Below, piece by piece: positions 1 through 8,517 of a stretch of 64,000 nt of DNA. The notes under the pieces were generated by a model. The model made no database searches and was not told the DNA's origin. It saw only the letters and a program-made list of their open reading frames with translations. How positions within the stretch are numbered: position 1 is the stretch's first letter; every line of letters starts with the position of its first letter. Source of the stretch: Phycicoccus sp. Root101 (GTDB lineage: Bacteria; Actinomycetota; Actinomycetes; Actinomycetales; Dermatophilaceae); the NCBI RefSeq assembly GCF_001426245.1, contig NZ_LMCM01000010.1, positions 291,830 through 355,829 of the forward strand, written 5' to 3'. A program made the position numbers and the translations under genes.

Positions 1-535
1 GCCCCACCTTGGCCACGTCGGCCACCTCGGCGTTGACGTTGAGGAACCGCACCACGCGCCCGGTCGGTGGGGCGTCGAGCACGACCGCGTCGTACGCGAG
101 GGCGCCCGAGCGCCCGGCCCGGCGCCCGGCGGCCTCGTAGACCTTGCCGATGAGCAGGACGTCGCGCAGGCCTGGCGCGATGGTGGTCGCGAAGTCGACC
201 GCCCCGAACTTGTCGAGCAGGCCCATGGCCCGGCCCACCTTGTAGAACTTCTGGAGGTACTCGCCCAGCGACTGCTTGGCGTCGACGGAGATCGCCCAGA
301 CCTCACCGCCGCTGCGGTCGTGGACGACCCGGGTCTCGGTGTGGCCGAGCGGCGGGACGTCGAACGTCTGCGAGATGCCCTGCCGCTCCTCGACCTCGAC
401 CAGCAGGACGCGCTTGCCCTGCCGCGACAGCCCGAGGGCCAGGGCGGCTGCGACGGTCGTCTTGCCGGTGCCGCCCTTGCCCGTCACCACGTGCAGGCGG
501 ACCTTGGACAGGTCGGGCAGGGCGCGCTCTGGCAT
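1..535 (-). CDS. ArsA-family anion-transporting ATPase, C-terminal part outside window
   Basis: The reading frame enters from the window edge and has its ATG at 535. The N-terminus reads MPERALPDLSKVRLHVVTGK, and the P-loop GKGGTGKTT lies near residues 19-27, the deviant Walker A of the ArsA/GET3 family. LLVEVEERQGISQTF follows, then LDAPPTGRVVRFLN, the A-loop/DAPPTG signature of this family. About 178 residues are visible; the rest lies off the window. Actinobacteria usually carry two such genes side by side (Rv3679/Rv3680 in M. tuberculosis), so a second copy may lie just outside. The role is probably a soluble ATPase acting on membrane-associated cargo; its substrate cannot be read from the sequence. 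Confidence 0.9.
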   Translation of the reverse strand, partial: MPERALPDLSKVRLHVVTGKGGTGKTTVAAALALGLSRQGKRVLLVEVEERQGISQTFDVPPLGHTETRVVHDRSGGEVWAISVDAKQSLGEYLQKFYKVGRAMGLLDKFGAVDFATTIAPGLRDVLLIGKVYEAAGRRAGRSGALAYDAVVLDAPPTGRVVRFLNVNAEVADVAKVG

Positions 536-544
536 GCGCCCAGA

Positions 545-1318
545 CTAGGAGGCGAGCAGGTCCACCGCCGCGGCGACCTCGGCGAACGCCGGGTGCTCCG
601 GGTCGATCAGCCCGTAGTGGCCCCCGCCGGCCACGGGGGTGAGGCGCACCGACGGGCCGCGGTGCGCCGCGGCATACCGCTCGCTCAGCGCGAAGGGCAC
701 CACGTCGTCGTCCCGCGCGTGCACGAGCACGACGGGGACGGACGGCGGCAGGACCGCCGGGTCGGCGGCGGCATACGCCTGCGGCACCTCCTCGGGGGAG
801 CCCCCGAGGAACGCCGGTATGGCGTCGCCACCCACCTGCGTCGCCGCGCCGTGCGCGAGGTCCACGACGCCGGCGAGGCTCACGGCCCCGCGCAGCCCGT
901 GCGCCCACGGCTGGGCGGCGGCCCACGTGACGAGCTGACCCCCCGCGGAGTGGCCGACGAGCACGGGCGGGTGGGCGAGGTCGGGGTCGCGGCGGATGGC
1001 GGTGAGGGCTGCAGCGATGTCCTGCGCGGTGCCGGGCCAGCCACCACCGGGCATGCCGGGCCTGCGGTACTCGACCACGGCGACGGGGTAACCCGCGTCG
1101 GCGAAGGCCTGGGCCTGGCGGCTGGCGTGGCCCCGGTCGTACTCCGCCCGCCAGAAGCCGCCGTGCACGACGACGACGGTCAGCGAGCGCGTGAGGCGCT
1201 TCGGGAGGCGCACGTCGTAGACCTGCGCGTCGTCGTCGCCGTAGGACGTCGTGCGGGTCGGTGGGGCCGCCCGCTCGTCGAGGACCTCGATGGGGCTCCG
1301 GTCCGCAGCAGTGGCCAT
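545..1318 (-). CDS. Alpha/beta-hydrolase, lipase/esterase-like
   Basis: 257 residues starting at ATG 1318 (MATAADRSPIEVL). The oxyanion-hole motif VVVVHGGFW, the nucleophile elbow GHSAGG with Ser, an acidic loop near VHARDDDVVPF and a late His in GGGHYGLIDP give a complete Ser-Asp-His set. The HGGFW motif is typical of the kynurenine-formamidase/esterase branch. No neighbour in this part of the window supplies a substrate, so the call stops at hydrolase. The stop lies 10 bp before the start of the ArsA-type ATPase on the same strand, so the two may be co-transcribed with this gene first. The frame stays open upstream of 1318, but that part overlaps the divergent DUF4177 gene and was not included. 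Confidence 0.8.
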   Translation of the reverse strand: MATAADRSPIEVLDERAAPPTRTTSYGDDDAQVYDVRLPKRLTRSLTVVVVHGGFWRAEYDRGHASRQAQAFADAGYPVAVVEYRRPGMPGGGWPGTAQDIAAALTAIRRDPDLAHPPVLVGHSAGGQLVTWAAAQPWAHGLRGAVSLAGVVDLAHGAATQVGGDAIPAFLGGSPEEVPQAYAAADPAVLPPSVPVVLVHARDDDVVPFALSERYAAAHRGPSVRLTPVAGGGHYGLIDPEHPAFAEVAAAVDLLAS

Positions 1319-1354
1319 GCACCCATCCTGCCAGCGGTGGCTAGGCTGCGGACC

Positions 1355-1510
1355 ATGCAGAAATGGGAGTACGCGACCGTGCCGCTGATCGTGCACGCGA
1401 CCAAGCAGATCCTCGACCAGTGGGGTGAGGACGGCTGGGAGCTCGTCCAGGTCCTCACCGGCCCCGACGGCAACGGACTGGTCGCCTACCTGAAGCGGGA
1501 GAAAGCCTGA
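1355..1510 (+). CDS. DUF4177-family small protein
   Basis: 51-residue protein (MQKWEYATVPLIVHATKQIL...) with the DUF4177 pattern WEYATVPL...ILDQWGEDGWELVQV. It ends one base before the ATG of the RidA gene, so the two are surely co-transcribed. The M. tuberculosis counterpart sits in the same place beside the RidA and ArsA-like genes (Rv3678A, from memory). The function is unknown. Confidence 0.85.
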   Translation: MQKWEYATVPLIVHATKQILDQWGEDGWELVQVLTGPDGNGLVAYLKREKA

Positions 1511-1511
1511 C

Positions 1512-1988
1512 ATGAGCAGAGTCGAAGACCGTCTGGCCGAGCTCGGCCTGACCGTGCCCGAGGTCGCCAAGCCGGTGGCCGCCTACGTCCCGGCGATCCA
1601 GGACGGACGCCGGATCTACACCTCCGGGCAGCTGCCCATGGTGTCCGGAGCCCTGGCCGAGACCGGCAAGGTCGGCGTGGGCGAGGGCCTGGTGTCCCCG
1701 GAGCGGGCCGCCGAGCTCGCGCAGATCTGCGCGCTCAACGCCATCGCCGCCGTCAAGGGCCTCGTCGGCGACCTCGACAAGGTGACCCAGGTGGTCAAGC
1801 TCGTCGGGTTCGTGGCGTCCGACCCCGCGTTCACCGGCCAGCCCGGGGTCATCAACGGGGCCAGCGAGCTCATGGGCAAGGCCTTCGGGGACGCCGGCAT
1901 CCACGCCCGGTCCGCCGTCGGTGTGGCCGTGCTGCCGCTCGACGCCCCCGTCGAGGTCGAGATCGTCGTCGCCGTCGCGGACGACTGA
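1512..1988 (+). CDS. RidA/YjgF/UK114-family protein
   Basis: 158 residues starting at ATG 1512, one base after the previous stop. The C-terminus HARSAVGVAVLPLDAPVEVE keeps the Arg of the RidA active site (the HARSAVG segment), and the Glu-rich VEVEIV strand follows. RidA enzymes hydrolyse reactive enamine/imine intermediates made by PLP enzymes. The protein is slightly longer than the 130-residue archetype because of an N-terminal extension (MSRVEDRLAELGLTVPEV) typical of the actinobacterial subfamily. It is conserved in the Crp-MarP backbone neighbourhood. Confidence 0.9.
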   Translation: MSRVEDRLAELGLTVPEVAKPVAAYVPAIQDGRRIYTSGQLPMVSGALAETGKVGVGEGLVSPERAAELAQICALNAIAAVKGLVGDLDKVTQVVKLVGFVASDPAFTGQPGVINGASELMGKAFGDAGIHARSAVGVAVLPLDAPVEVEIVVAVADD

Positions 1989-2015
1989 GCAGCCGAGACC
2001 CGAGGTACTGACGCG

Positions 2016-2852
2016 GTGCTCCGCGACTTCCCGATCAGCGAGTCACCGTCCCTGCGCGCGCGCATCGACGAGTGGCTCGCTGATCCGGACCCCTCGTCCT
2101 CCCCGACACCACGGCTCGCGGCGACCGTGATGTTCGTCCGTGATGCGGCGGCCGGCGTGGAGGTGTTCATGCTCCGGCGGGTCGCGACGATGGCGTTCGC
2201 CCCGCGGATGATGGTGTTCCCCGGTGGTGGCGTCGACAGCCGCGACGCCGAGGAGTCGCTGCCGTGGGCGGGCCCCTCGCCCGCCGAGTGGGCCTCCCGC
2301 CTGCGCGTGGACGAGAGCCGTGCCCGGGAGCTCGTCGCCGCCGCCGTGCGCGAGGTGTTCGAGGAGTGCGGGGTCCTGCTCGCGGGCCCGACGCCCGACT
2401 CCATCGTCGAGGACGTCGCGAGCGAGCACTGGCGTGAGCAGCGCCGCCGCCTGCTCGACCGCGAGGCGTCGCTGTCCCAGGTCCTGCAGGAGCACGGCCT
2501 CCTGCTGCGCTCGGACCTGCTCGGCTACCGCGCCCACTGGGTGACCCCGGTGTTCGAGGCCCGCCGCTACGACACGCGCTTCTTCACCGCCGCCGTCCCT
2601 TCCGGCCACCGTGCCGACGACCAGACCACCGAGGCGGACCTCGCGGCCTGGGTGCGCCCCGCCGAGCTGCTGCAGGCGTGGGAGAGCGGCGAGGCGCTGA
2701 TGCTTCCACCCACCGTCGTGGCCGTCGAGGAGGTGGCCGCCGCCGCGTCCGCGGCCGAGTTCATCGCCGAGCAGCCCGTCATCGAGACCGTCCAGCCCGA
2801 GCTCGTCGACACCGGTTCCGGCCTGGTGATGCGGGCCGACCTCCCGCGATGA
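2016..2852 (+). CDS. NUDIX hydrolase
   Basis: 278 residues from a GTG start. The N-terminal segment reads MFVRDAAAGVEVFMLRRVATM, followed by the start of the Nudix box (MMVFPGGGVD) and its end, AAVREVFEECGVLL, which matches REUXEEXGU. An unusually long insert of about 35 residues (DSRDAEESLPWAGPSPAEWA onward) separates the GG turn from the REVFEECG helix, as in the human NUDT19-like branch. The substrate is unknown. The stop overlaps the next start by four bases (ATGA at 2849), so it is coupled to the metallo-hydrolase. Confidence 0.87.
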   Translation: MLRDFPISESPSLRARIDEWLADPDPSSSPTPRLAATVMFVRDAAAGVEVFMLRRVATMAFAPRMMVFPGGGVDSRDAEESLPWAGPSPAEWASRLRVDESRARELVAAAVREVFEECGVLLAGPTPDSIVEDVASEHWREQRRRLLDREASLSQVLQEHGLLLRSDLLGYRAHWVTPVFEARRYDTRFFTAAVPSGHRADDQTTEADLAAWVRPAELLQAWESGEALMLPPTVVAVEEVAAAASAAEFIAEQPVIETVQPELVDTGSGLVMRADLPR

Positions 2853-3670
2853 GTGCGGTCGCGCCTGCCCCCTCGGCGGCGCCAGGGCAGTGGCGCGGAG
2901 GCCAGGTGACCGACCGGGCGCTGTGCGTCCTGTGCCCCAACCCCGGCCCGATGACCCTCGACGGCACCAACACCTGGGTGCTGCTCGAACCCGGCTCCAG
3001 CGAGGCCCTCGTCATCGACCCCGGCCCGCTGCACGAGCCCCACCTGCAGGCCGTGGTCGCGGCGGTCGCCGACCGCGGCGCCCGCGTGGCCCAGACGATC
3101 CTCACCCACGGCCACGCCGACCACGCCGAGGGTGCCGGGCGCTTCGCCGAGCTCACCGGCGCCCCCACCCGCGCGGTCGGCCGCGGCCACGACGACCTCG
3201 GCGACGGCGCCGTCGTCTCGGCCGGCGGGCTCGAGCTGCGGGTCGTGGCAACCCCCGGGCACACCTCCGACTCCCTGTCGTTCGCGCTCCCCGCCGACCA
3301 CGCCCTCCTCACCGGCGACACAGTCCTGGGCCGCGGCACCACGGTGGTCGCGCACCCCGACGGTGAGCTGGCGGCATACCTCTCGTCGTTGGAGCGGATC
3401 GCGGCGCTCACCGGGGGTGGCGCCGTGACCTCGATCCTGCCCGGTCACGGACCGGTCGTGCCCGACGCCTCGGCCATGGTCGCCTTCTACCGGCAGCACC
3501 GGGCCGAACGGCTCGAACAGGTGCGGCAGGCGCTCGCGGACGGTGCCGCGCAGGCGGCCGACCCGGTCCGGGCCGTGGTCGAGACGGTGTATGCCGACGT
3601 GCCCCGCGAGGTCTGGCCGGCGGCGGCCCAGAGCGTGGCAGCGCAGCTGGAGTACCTGCGCACTCGTTGA
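2849..3670 (+). CDS. MBL-fold metallo-hydrolase (LACTB2-like)
   Basis: 273 residues. The zinc-binding motif THGHADHAEGA (HxHxDH), VVATPGHTSDSLSF, LLTGDTVLG and ILPGHGPV occur in the usual order and spacing of the metallo-beta-lactamase fold, followed by a helical C-terminus (YRQHRAERLEQVRQAL) as in LACTB2-type proteins. The M. tuberculosis equivalent (Rv3677c) sits next to crp just as here. It may be a ribonuclease or a thioester hydrolase; the sequence does not decide. It is translationally coupled to the preceding NUDIX gene. Confidence 0.88.
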   Translation: MSAVAPAPSAAPGQWRGGQVTDRALCVLCPNPGPMTLDGTNTWVLLEPGSSEALVIDPGPLHEPHLQAVVAAVADRGARVAQTILTHGHADHAEGAGRFAELTGAPTRAVGRGHDDLGDGAVVSAGGLELRVVATPGHTSDSLSFALPADHALLTGDTVLGRGTTVVAHPDGELAAYLSSLERIAALTGGGAVTSILPGHGPVVPDASAMVAFYRQHRAERLEQVRQALADGAAQAADPVRAVVETVYADVPREVWPAAAQSVAAQLEYLRTR

Positions 3671-3690
3671 GCGGCGCTCCCACAACCCGC

Positions 3691-3738
3691 GGTCGAGGTA
3701 TTCCGGTACCGGGATCCGGTCGTCGAACACCTCGAACC
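3691..3738. repeat. Dispersed hairpin repeat family A, copy 1
   Basis: A roughly 48-bp imperfect inverted repeat. The left arm GGTCGAGGTATTC pairs with the right arm GAACACCTCGAACC around a loop centred on ACCGGGATCCGGT. The reverse complement of 31467-31512 aligns along nearly its whole length, differing mainly at the loop edges, so the two are copies of one element. It lies 21 bp downstream of the MBL-fold gene and could act as its terminator, but there is no T-run. Confidence 0.7.
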
Positions 3739-3866
3739 GCCGAAGCAGGGGTGAGTGCTCGACGCTCACAGCACGGTGCGCCCTCCCGGCACAAGGGGAG
3801 TGCTCCCTATGGACCTTCGGCAAGGGGCTCCCTAGCCTCGGGCTTCCACACCAAGGGGGAGAAAAC

Positions 3867-4943
3867 ATGATCAAACGCACGCAGAGGAACCGGCTGGCAG
3901 CAGGCGTCGTCCTGGCCACGTTCGCCACGGCGACCGTGGCGGCCACGACCACGCTGGCTGGCAACGCGGCAGGGGCCGGTACCGCGGCACGGGCCGGGGA
4001 CCAGCAAGCGGCGGCGGCGAAGGGCTGGAAGCCCGCTTGGCACTCGGAGTTCGGGTCGCCCAGGTCGCAGTGGCCGACCGAGTGGAGGAAGGTCGAGGAC
4101 GCACCCCTCTCCGCCTGGAGCACCAAGGACAGGGGGGTCGTCTCGCCGGGGAAGTCCCAGGCGCGCAACCTGGCCAAGAACGTGGATCTTGCCAACGGGA
4201 AGCTGGTCATCACGACGCGTCGCCTGTGTGCCAAAGCGGCTCCGACGTCAGAGACGGACTTCTCGTGGCTGGCGGACAGCAAGCCTTCGGTCAAGGCGTG
4301 CAGCGGCGCGCGCAAGGTGCCGGTCTACACCTCCGGCCGACTGCAGATGGAGGCGGCGGCCTACCAGGCTTCCGGCGCCGCGGTGCGGATGGACTTCAGG
4401 GCCACCCTGCCGTCCGACCCGGCGACCGGGACGCGGCAGGCGTTGTGGGCCAACAACGCCCAGCCCTACTGCTCCTACGACGGGAAGACGGTCACGGTCA
4501 CGAACCTCGGGGAGGTGGACGCCGTGGAGTGGTACGGCAACAAGCCCGGCGCTTCGTACTCGACGACGCACATGTCGTGCGCCACGAACGGGGCGCATCC
4601 CGGCCGCACCTTGCGCCGCGAGCACCAGGACCCGGTGAAGGCGGGGTCGACCCACACGTGGACGGTGATCAAGCGGGGGAACACGGCCACGTACCTGCTC
4701 GACGGCAAGGCGGTGGAGGAGAAGGAGGCCAAGGCCATCGACAGCTGCCGCAAGGCACCCTTCACCGTGCCGGACACCGCCAGCTGCGCGACGATCATGC
4801 GGTCCCCGTGGATGACGATCCTCCAGGGAGAGGTCTTCGCCGGGAAGTACAAGGCGGCCAACCGCCAGAGCGGCCCCAACGACAAGGCGGCATTCCCGGT
4901 CCAGAAGCTCAAGGTCGACTGGGTACGCGTCTACACCGGCTGA
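3867..4943 (+). CDS. Secreted glycoside hydrolase family 16-like protein
   Basis: 358 residues. The N-terminus has a Sec-type signal (MIKRTQRNR, then a hydrophobic Ala/Thr-rich stretch to about residue 43). The mature part has a laminarinase/GH16 layout: WHSEFGS near 58, a YTSGRLQ strand near 154, the catalytic signature GEVDAVE at 215-221 (ExDxxE, with E216, D218 and E221), and the closing strand KVDWVRVYTG. Six Cys in the mature part suggest disulfides. The start has a strong Shine-Dalgarno GGGGGAG. Two copies of AAGGGG(AGT)GCTCCCTA precede it (3793-3809 and 3822-3834) and may be regulatory. It interrupts an otherwise conserved backbone between the MBL gene and crp. The glucan substrate is unknown. 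Confidence 0.8.
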   Translation: MIKRTQRNRLAAGVVLATFATATVAATTTLAGNAAGAGTAARAGDQQAAAAKGWKPAWHSEFGSPRSQWPTEWRKVEDAPLSAWSTKDRGVVSPGKSQARNLAKNVDLANGKLVITTRRLCAKAAPTSETDFSWLADSKPSVKACSGARKVPVYTSGRLQMEAAAYQASGAAVRMDFRATLPSDPATGTRQALWANNAQPYCSYDGKTVTVTNLGEVDAVEWYGNKPGASYSTTHMSCATNGAHPGRTLRREHQDPVKAGSTHTWTVIKRGNTATYLLDGKAVEEKEAKAIDSCRKAPFTVPDTASCATIMRSPWMTILQGEVFAGKYKAANRQSGPNDKAAFPVQKLKVDWVRVYTG

Positions 4944-4958
4944 CCCTCGGCGCTCGTT

Positions 4959-5006
4959 GGTTCGATGTGGACACGGCGGGAGATCCGGGCGTGTCCACAT
5001 CGAACC
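4959..5006. terminator. Perfect 16-bp hairpin between convergent genes
   Basis: GGTTCGATGTGGACAC (4959-4974) and its exact reverse complement (4991-5006) flank a 16-nt loop, ggcgggagatccgggc. It lies 15 bp after the GH16 stop and 42 bp before the crp stop, so it can serve both convergent genes. There is no T-run. The loop core GATCCGG is the same as in the family A repeats at 3691 and 31467, although the stem sequence differs. Confidence 0.75.
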
Positions 5007-5048
5007 CGTGGGCGCGGGCCGAGCGGGCGGGCGCGAGGTGGGTACGGG

Positions 5049-5726
5049 CTAGCGGGCGCGGCGCTTGAGGCGCTCGACGTCCATGATGAGCACGGCCCGG
5101 GCCTCGAGCCGGAGCCAGCCACGGGTCGCGAAGTCGGCCAGGGCCTTGTTGACCGTCTCGCGGGAGGCGCCGACCAGCTGGGCGAGCTCCTCCTGGGTGA
5201 GGTCGTGGGCGACGAGGATGCCCTCCTCGACCGGACGGCCGAACCGGGCCGAGAGGTCGAGCAGCGCCTTGGCGACGCGGCCGGGGACGTCGGTGAAGAC
5301 GAGGTCGGCAAGGTTCTCGTTGGTGCGGCGCAGGCGCTGGGCCAGCGCGGCGAGCAGGACCTTGGCGACGGCGGGGCGGCCGTTGAGCAGGCCGTTGAGG
5401 TCCTCGTTGCCGATGCCGAGCAGCTGGGTCTCGGCGACCGCGGTGGCAGTCATCGTGCGCGGGCCGGGGTCGAACAGGCTGAGCTCACCGAACATCTCGC
5501 CCGGGCCGAGGATGGCGACGAGGTTCTCGCGCCCGTCGCTGCTGCGTCGACCGAGCTTCACCTTGCCCTCACGGATGACGTAGAGACGGTCGCCCTGGTC
5601 GCCCTCGGAGAAGAGCACGTCGCCCCGCTCGAGGCGCGTCTGCGTCATCGACTGCATCAGCGTCGAGGACGCCTCCTCGTCGAGGGCAGCGAACAGAGGG
5701 GCTCTTCTCACCACATCGTGATCCAC
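5049..5726 (-). CDS. crp: Crp/Fnr-family cAMP-responsive regulator
   Basis: 225 residues from a GTG at 5726. The cyclic-nucleotide domain contains GDRLYVIREGKVKLGRRSSD and the phosphate-binding cassette FGELSLFDPGPRT. The C-terminal winged helix carries HDLTQEELAQLVGASRETVN and KALADFATRGWLRLE. The protein reads almost word for word like M. tuberculosis Rv3676 and corynebacterial GlxR in these segments, with a conserved RRTNENLADLVFTDVPGRVA linker. It is divergent from nth, with 50 bp between the starts. It is probably a global regulator of carbon metabolism, a plausible layer above the acetate and glyoxylate genes in this window. Confidence 0.95.
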   Translation of the reverse strand: MDHDVVRRAPLFAALDEEASSTLMQSMTQTRLERGDVLFSEGDQGDRLYVIREGKVKLGRRSSDGRENLVAILGPGEMFGELSLFDPGPRTMTATAVAETQLLGIGNEDLNGLLNGRPAVAKVLLAALAQRLRRTNENLADLVFTDVPGRVAKALLDLSARFGRPVEEGILVAHDLTQEELAQLVGASRETVNKALADFATRGWLRLEARAVLIMDVERLKRRAR

Positions 5727-5776
5727 GGGCGACAGTGTGCCACGTCGTCGTCAGGCCCGACCCGTAGGCTGAACGG

Positions 5777-6595
5777 GTGTCCGAGACCGCACGCAAGCCT
5801 GCCCGTACGCCTGCCCGCAAGCCTGCCTCCACACCGCTCCGGGAGGAGTCGCCGGTCGCGCTCACCCGGCGGGCCCGCCGGATGTACCGCGAGCTCCACG
5901 AGCACTATCCGTACGCCCACTGCGAGCTCGACTTCGAGAACCCGCTGCAGCTGCTCGTGGCCACGGTGCTGTCGGCCCAGACCACCGACGTCATGGTCAA
6001 CAAGGTGACGCCGCAGCTCTTCGCGCGCTACCCCGATGCGGCGGCGCTGGCCGGCGCCGACCGCGAGGCGATGGAGGCGCTGCTCAAGCCGACCGGCTTC
6101 TTCCGCGCCAAGACCAACTCGGTGATGAAGCTCGGGGCCGAGCTCGTCGAACGCTTCGACGGGGAGGTCCCGCCCCGGATGAAGGACCTCGTGACCCTGC
6201 CGGGCGTCGGCCGCAAGACCGCCAACGTCGTGCTGGGGAACGCGTTCGGCATCCCCGGGATCACGGTCGACACCCACTTTGGACGGCTCGTTCGCCGGTT
6301 CGGCTGGACCGACGAGGAGGACCCGGTCAAGGTCGAGTCGGCCGTGGGTGCACTGATCCCGCGCAAGGAGTGGACGATGCTCTCCCACGTCCTGATCTTC
6401 CACGGCCGGCGCACCTGCCACGCGAAGAAGCCCGCCTGCGGCGCCTGCCCGATCGCGCGCCTCTGCCCCTCCTACGGCGTGGGCGAGACCGACCCGGCCA
6501 AGGCCGCGAAGCTGCTCAAGTTCGAGCTCGCCCCCGGTGCCGACAACCCGTATGCCGCGCCGGTCGCCGATGTCGTGGAAGCCGGCCGGGCGTGA
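5777..6595 (+). CDS. nth: Endonuclease III
   Basis: 272 residues. The helix-hairpin-helix [14 protein letters not shown] holds the catalytic Lys, and the Asp follows in [12 protein letters not shown]. The 4Fe-4S loop [17 protein letters not shown] has the exact C-x6-C-x2-C-x5-C spacing. It is a bifunctional DNA glycosylase/AP lyase for oxidised pyrimidines. The N-terminus has a short basic repeat ([14 protein letters not shown]) not seen in the enterobacterial enzyme. The start is GTG 5777. Its end overlaps the next gene by four bases (GTGA). Confidence 0.95.
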   Translation: MSETARKPARTPARKPASTPLREESPVALTRRARRMYRELHEHYPYAHCELDFENPLQLLVATVLSAQTTDVMVNKVTPQLFARYPDAAALAGADREAMEALLKPTGFFRAKTNSVMKLGAELVERFDGEVPPRMKDLVTLPGVGRKTANVVLGNAFGIPGITVDTHFGRLVRRFGWTDEEDPVKVESAVGALIPRKEWTMLSHVLIFHGRRTCHAKKPACGACPIARLCPSYGVGETDPAKAAKLLKFELAPGADNPYAAPVADVVEAGRA

Positions 6596-7299
6596 GCGAG
6601 GGTCCCCCCGCGCACGCCCGTCCCGCGTGGATCGACCGTGCCCACCAAGGCATCTCGAGCGCCGACAGCGGCTTCTTCGACCGGTTCGCCCCGCCCCCAG
6701 CGGGTGGCCGCCGCTCCAGCGTCCTCATCCTCTTCGGGCCGAACCCGGCCGGTGGCGAGGACGTCGTCCTCACCGAGCGTGCCCACACCCTGCGCACCCA
6801 GCCCGGTGACATCTCCTTCCCCGGCGGCAAGCGCGAGCCGCACGACGCCTCCGACGCGGCGGCCGCCCTGCGGGAGGCGCAGGAGGAGGTCGGGATCGAC
6901 CCGGACACGGTCGACGTGGTCGCCGAGCTGCCCGAGATCTACCTCAGCCCCCGCAGGTTCGTCGTCACCCCCGTGCTGGCGTGGTGGCGCGAGCCGGGGC
7001 ACGTGGACGGCATCGACCCCGGGGAGGTGCACCGGGCGGTGCGGGCGCCGCTGGCCGACCTGCTCGACCCCTCGGCCCGCTTCACCGTGACCCACCCCAG
7101 CGGGTACGTCGGGCCGGGCTTCGAGTTCGACGGGCTGTTCGTCTGGGGGTTCACCGCGGGCTTGTTGTCGGCCGTGCTCGATTTCGGCGGGCTTACCCTC
7201 CCGTGGGACCGTAGTGTCGAGCGGCCGCTCCCCGAGCGCTACCAGCCCGGTGGACGGCGTGACGCCCTGACCCAGACCGCGACGGAAGGCCGAGCCTGA
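6592..7299 (+). CDS. CoA pyrophosphatase-like NUDIX hydrolase
   Basis: 235 residues from GTG 6592. It has the NudL/UPF0035 signature [20 protein letters not shown] followed by [10 protein letters not shown]. The canonical first Nudix Glu is Ala, as is usual in this CoA-diphosphatase group. [15 protein letters not shown] and [10 protein letters not shown] also fit that family. It probably cleaves CoA or acyl-CoA to 3',5'-ADP and (acyl-)phosphopantetheine. It lies between nth and marP with overlaps on both sides (4 bp and 1 bp), the same order as Rv3674c-Rv3672c-Rv3671c. Confidence 0.87.
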   Translation: MSEGPPAHARPAWIDRAHQGISSADSGFFDRFAPPPAGGRRSSVLILFGPNPAGGEDVVLTERAHTLRTQPGDISFPGGKREPHDASDAAAALREAQEEVGIDPDTVDVVAELPEIYLSPRRFVVTPVLAWWREPGHVDGIDPGEVHRAVRAPLADLLDPSARFTVTHPSGYVGPGFEFDGLFVWGFTAGLLSAVLDFGGLTLPWDRSVERPLPERYQPGGRRDALTQTATEGRA

Positions 7300-8510
7300 T
7301 GTTCCTCGGACTCTCCGTCCTGGACCTGCTCCTCATCGTGCTGCTGCTCAGCTACGCCGTGACCGGGTACCGGCAGGGCCTGGTGGTCAGCGTCCTGTCG
7401 CTCGCAGGGTTCCTCAGCGGTGGGGCGATCGCCATGTGGCTGCTGCCCATCGCCATCGGTTCGTGGAACGACCTGCAGAGCTCGCCGCTGCTGCGGTCCG
7501 TCGTGCTCATCGCCGGGGTGTTCATCCTCGCCTCGGCCGGCCAGGCCCTCGCCGTGACCGTGGGTGGCAGCCTGCGCTCGAAGCTCAAGGTCAAGCCCGC
7601 CCAGCGGTTCGACTCCGCGCTCGGCGCGGTCGCCGTCGTGGTCTCGGCGTCGGTCCTCGTGTGGTTCATCGCCGGTGCGCTGCGCGGTGGCGCCCCGGCA
7701 CCGATCGCCAAGGCCATCGGCGAGTCCAAGGTCCTGAGCACGATCGACTCCGTGGTGCCGCCGGGCACCTCTCGCCTGTTCGCCGGCTTCCGCGAGGTGC
7801 TCGACCGTGAGGGCTTCCCGCGCGTCTTCGACGGCCTCGAGGCCGAGCGCATCGCCCCGGTCGACCCGCCCGACGACGCCGTGGCCCAGTCGCAGGGCGT
7901 GCGCGCCGCGGCCTCGTCGATCATCAAGATCACCGGCGTCGCCACCTCCTGCAACCGCGGCCAGGAGGGCAGTGGCTGGGTGGTCGCACCCGAGCGGGTC
8001 GTGACCAACGCCCACGTGGTCGCCGGTATGGAGCGCGCGACCCTGCGCATCCACGGCACCGGCCGCTCCTACACCGGGCAGGTCGTGGTGTTCGACGCCC
8101 GCCGCGACCTCGCGGTGCTCGCGGTGCCCGGACTGCCCGCCGACCCGCTGCAGCAGGGCCCCGACCTGGCCCGCGGCGACAGCGGGGTCGTCGCCGGGTT
8201 CCCCCTGGACGGTCCCTACCAGCTCGACGCCGCCCGCGTCCGTGAGGTCGTCGACGCCCGTGGCTCCGACATCTACGGACGTCCCGGCACCAGCCGCGAG
8301 GTCTACTCCCTCTTCGCCAAGGTCCGGCCCGGCAACTCCGGCGGCCCGCTGCTGTCGACCGACGGCAAGGTCGTCGGTGTCATCTTCGCGAAGTCGCTCG
8401 ACGACGACAGCACCGGTTACGCACTGACGATGGACGAGGCCAGGCCGGTCCTCGACGCGGCCGCGAGCGCCTCGAGCCCGGTGGGCACCGGCGCCTGCGT
8501 CGCCGGCTGA
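7299..8510 (+). CDS. marP: MarP-type membrane-bound serine protease
   Basis: 403 residues. The N-terminal 125 residues form four hydrophobic segments of the CvpA/colicin V production type (LDLLLIVLLLSYAVTGYRQG and following). The periplasmic chymotrypsin-like domain carries the triad H239 (TNAHVV), D270 (ARRDLAVL) and S347 (PGNSGGP). C218 and C400 lie where the regulatory disulfide of M. tuberculosis MarP (Rv3671c) is found. The role is an extracytoplasmic protease for acid and oxidative stress. The start ATG overlaps the upstream stop (TGATG). Confidence 0.93.
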   Translation: MFLGLSVLDLLLIVLLLSYAVTGYRQGLVVSVLSLAGFLSGGAIAMWLLPIAIGSWNDLQSSPLLRSVVLIAGVFILASAGQALAVTVGGSLRSKLKVKPAQRFDSALGAVAVVVSASVLVWFIAGALRGGAPAPIAKAIGESKVLSTIDSVVPPGTSRLFAGFREVLDREGFPRVFDGLEAERIAPVDPPDDAVAQSQGVRAAASSIIKITGVATSCNRGQEGSGWVVAPERVVTNAHVVAGMERATLRIHGTGRSYTGQVVVFDARRDLAVLAVPGLPADPLQQGPDLARGDSGVVAGFPLDGPYQLDAARVREVVDARGSDIYGRPGTSREVYSLFAKVRPGNSGGPLLSTDGKVVGVIFAKSLDDDSTGYALTMDEARPVLDAAASASSPVGTGACVAG

Positions 8511-8517
8511 GGTTCGC

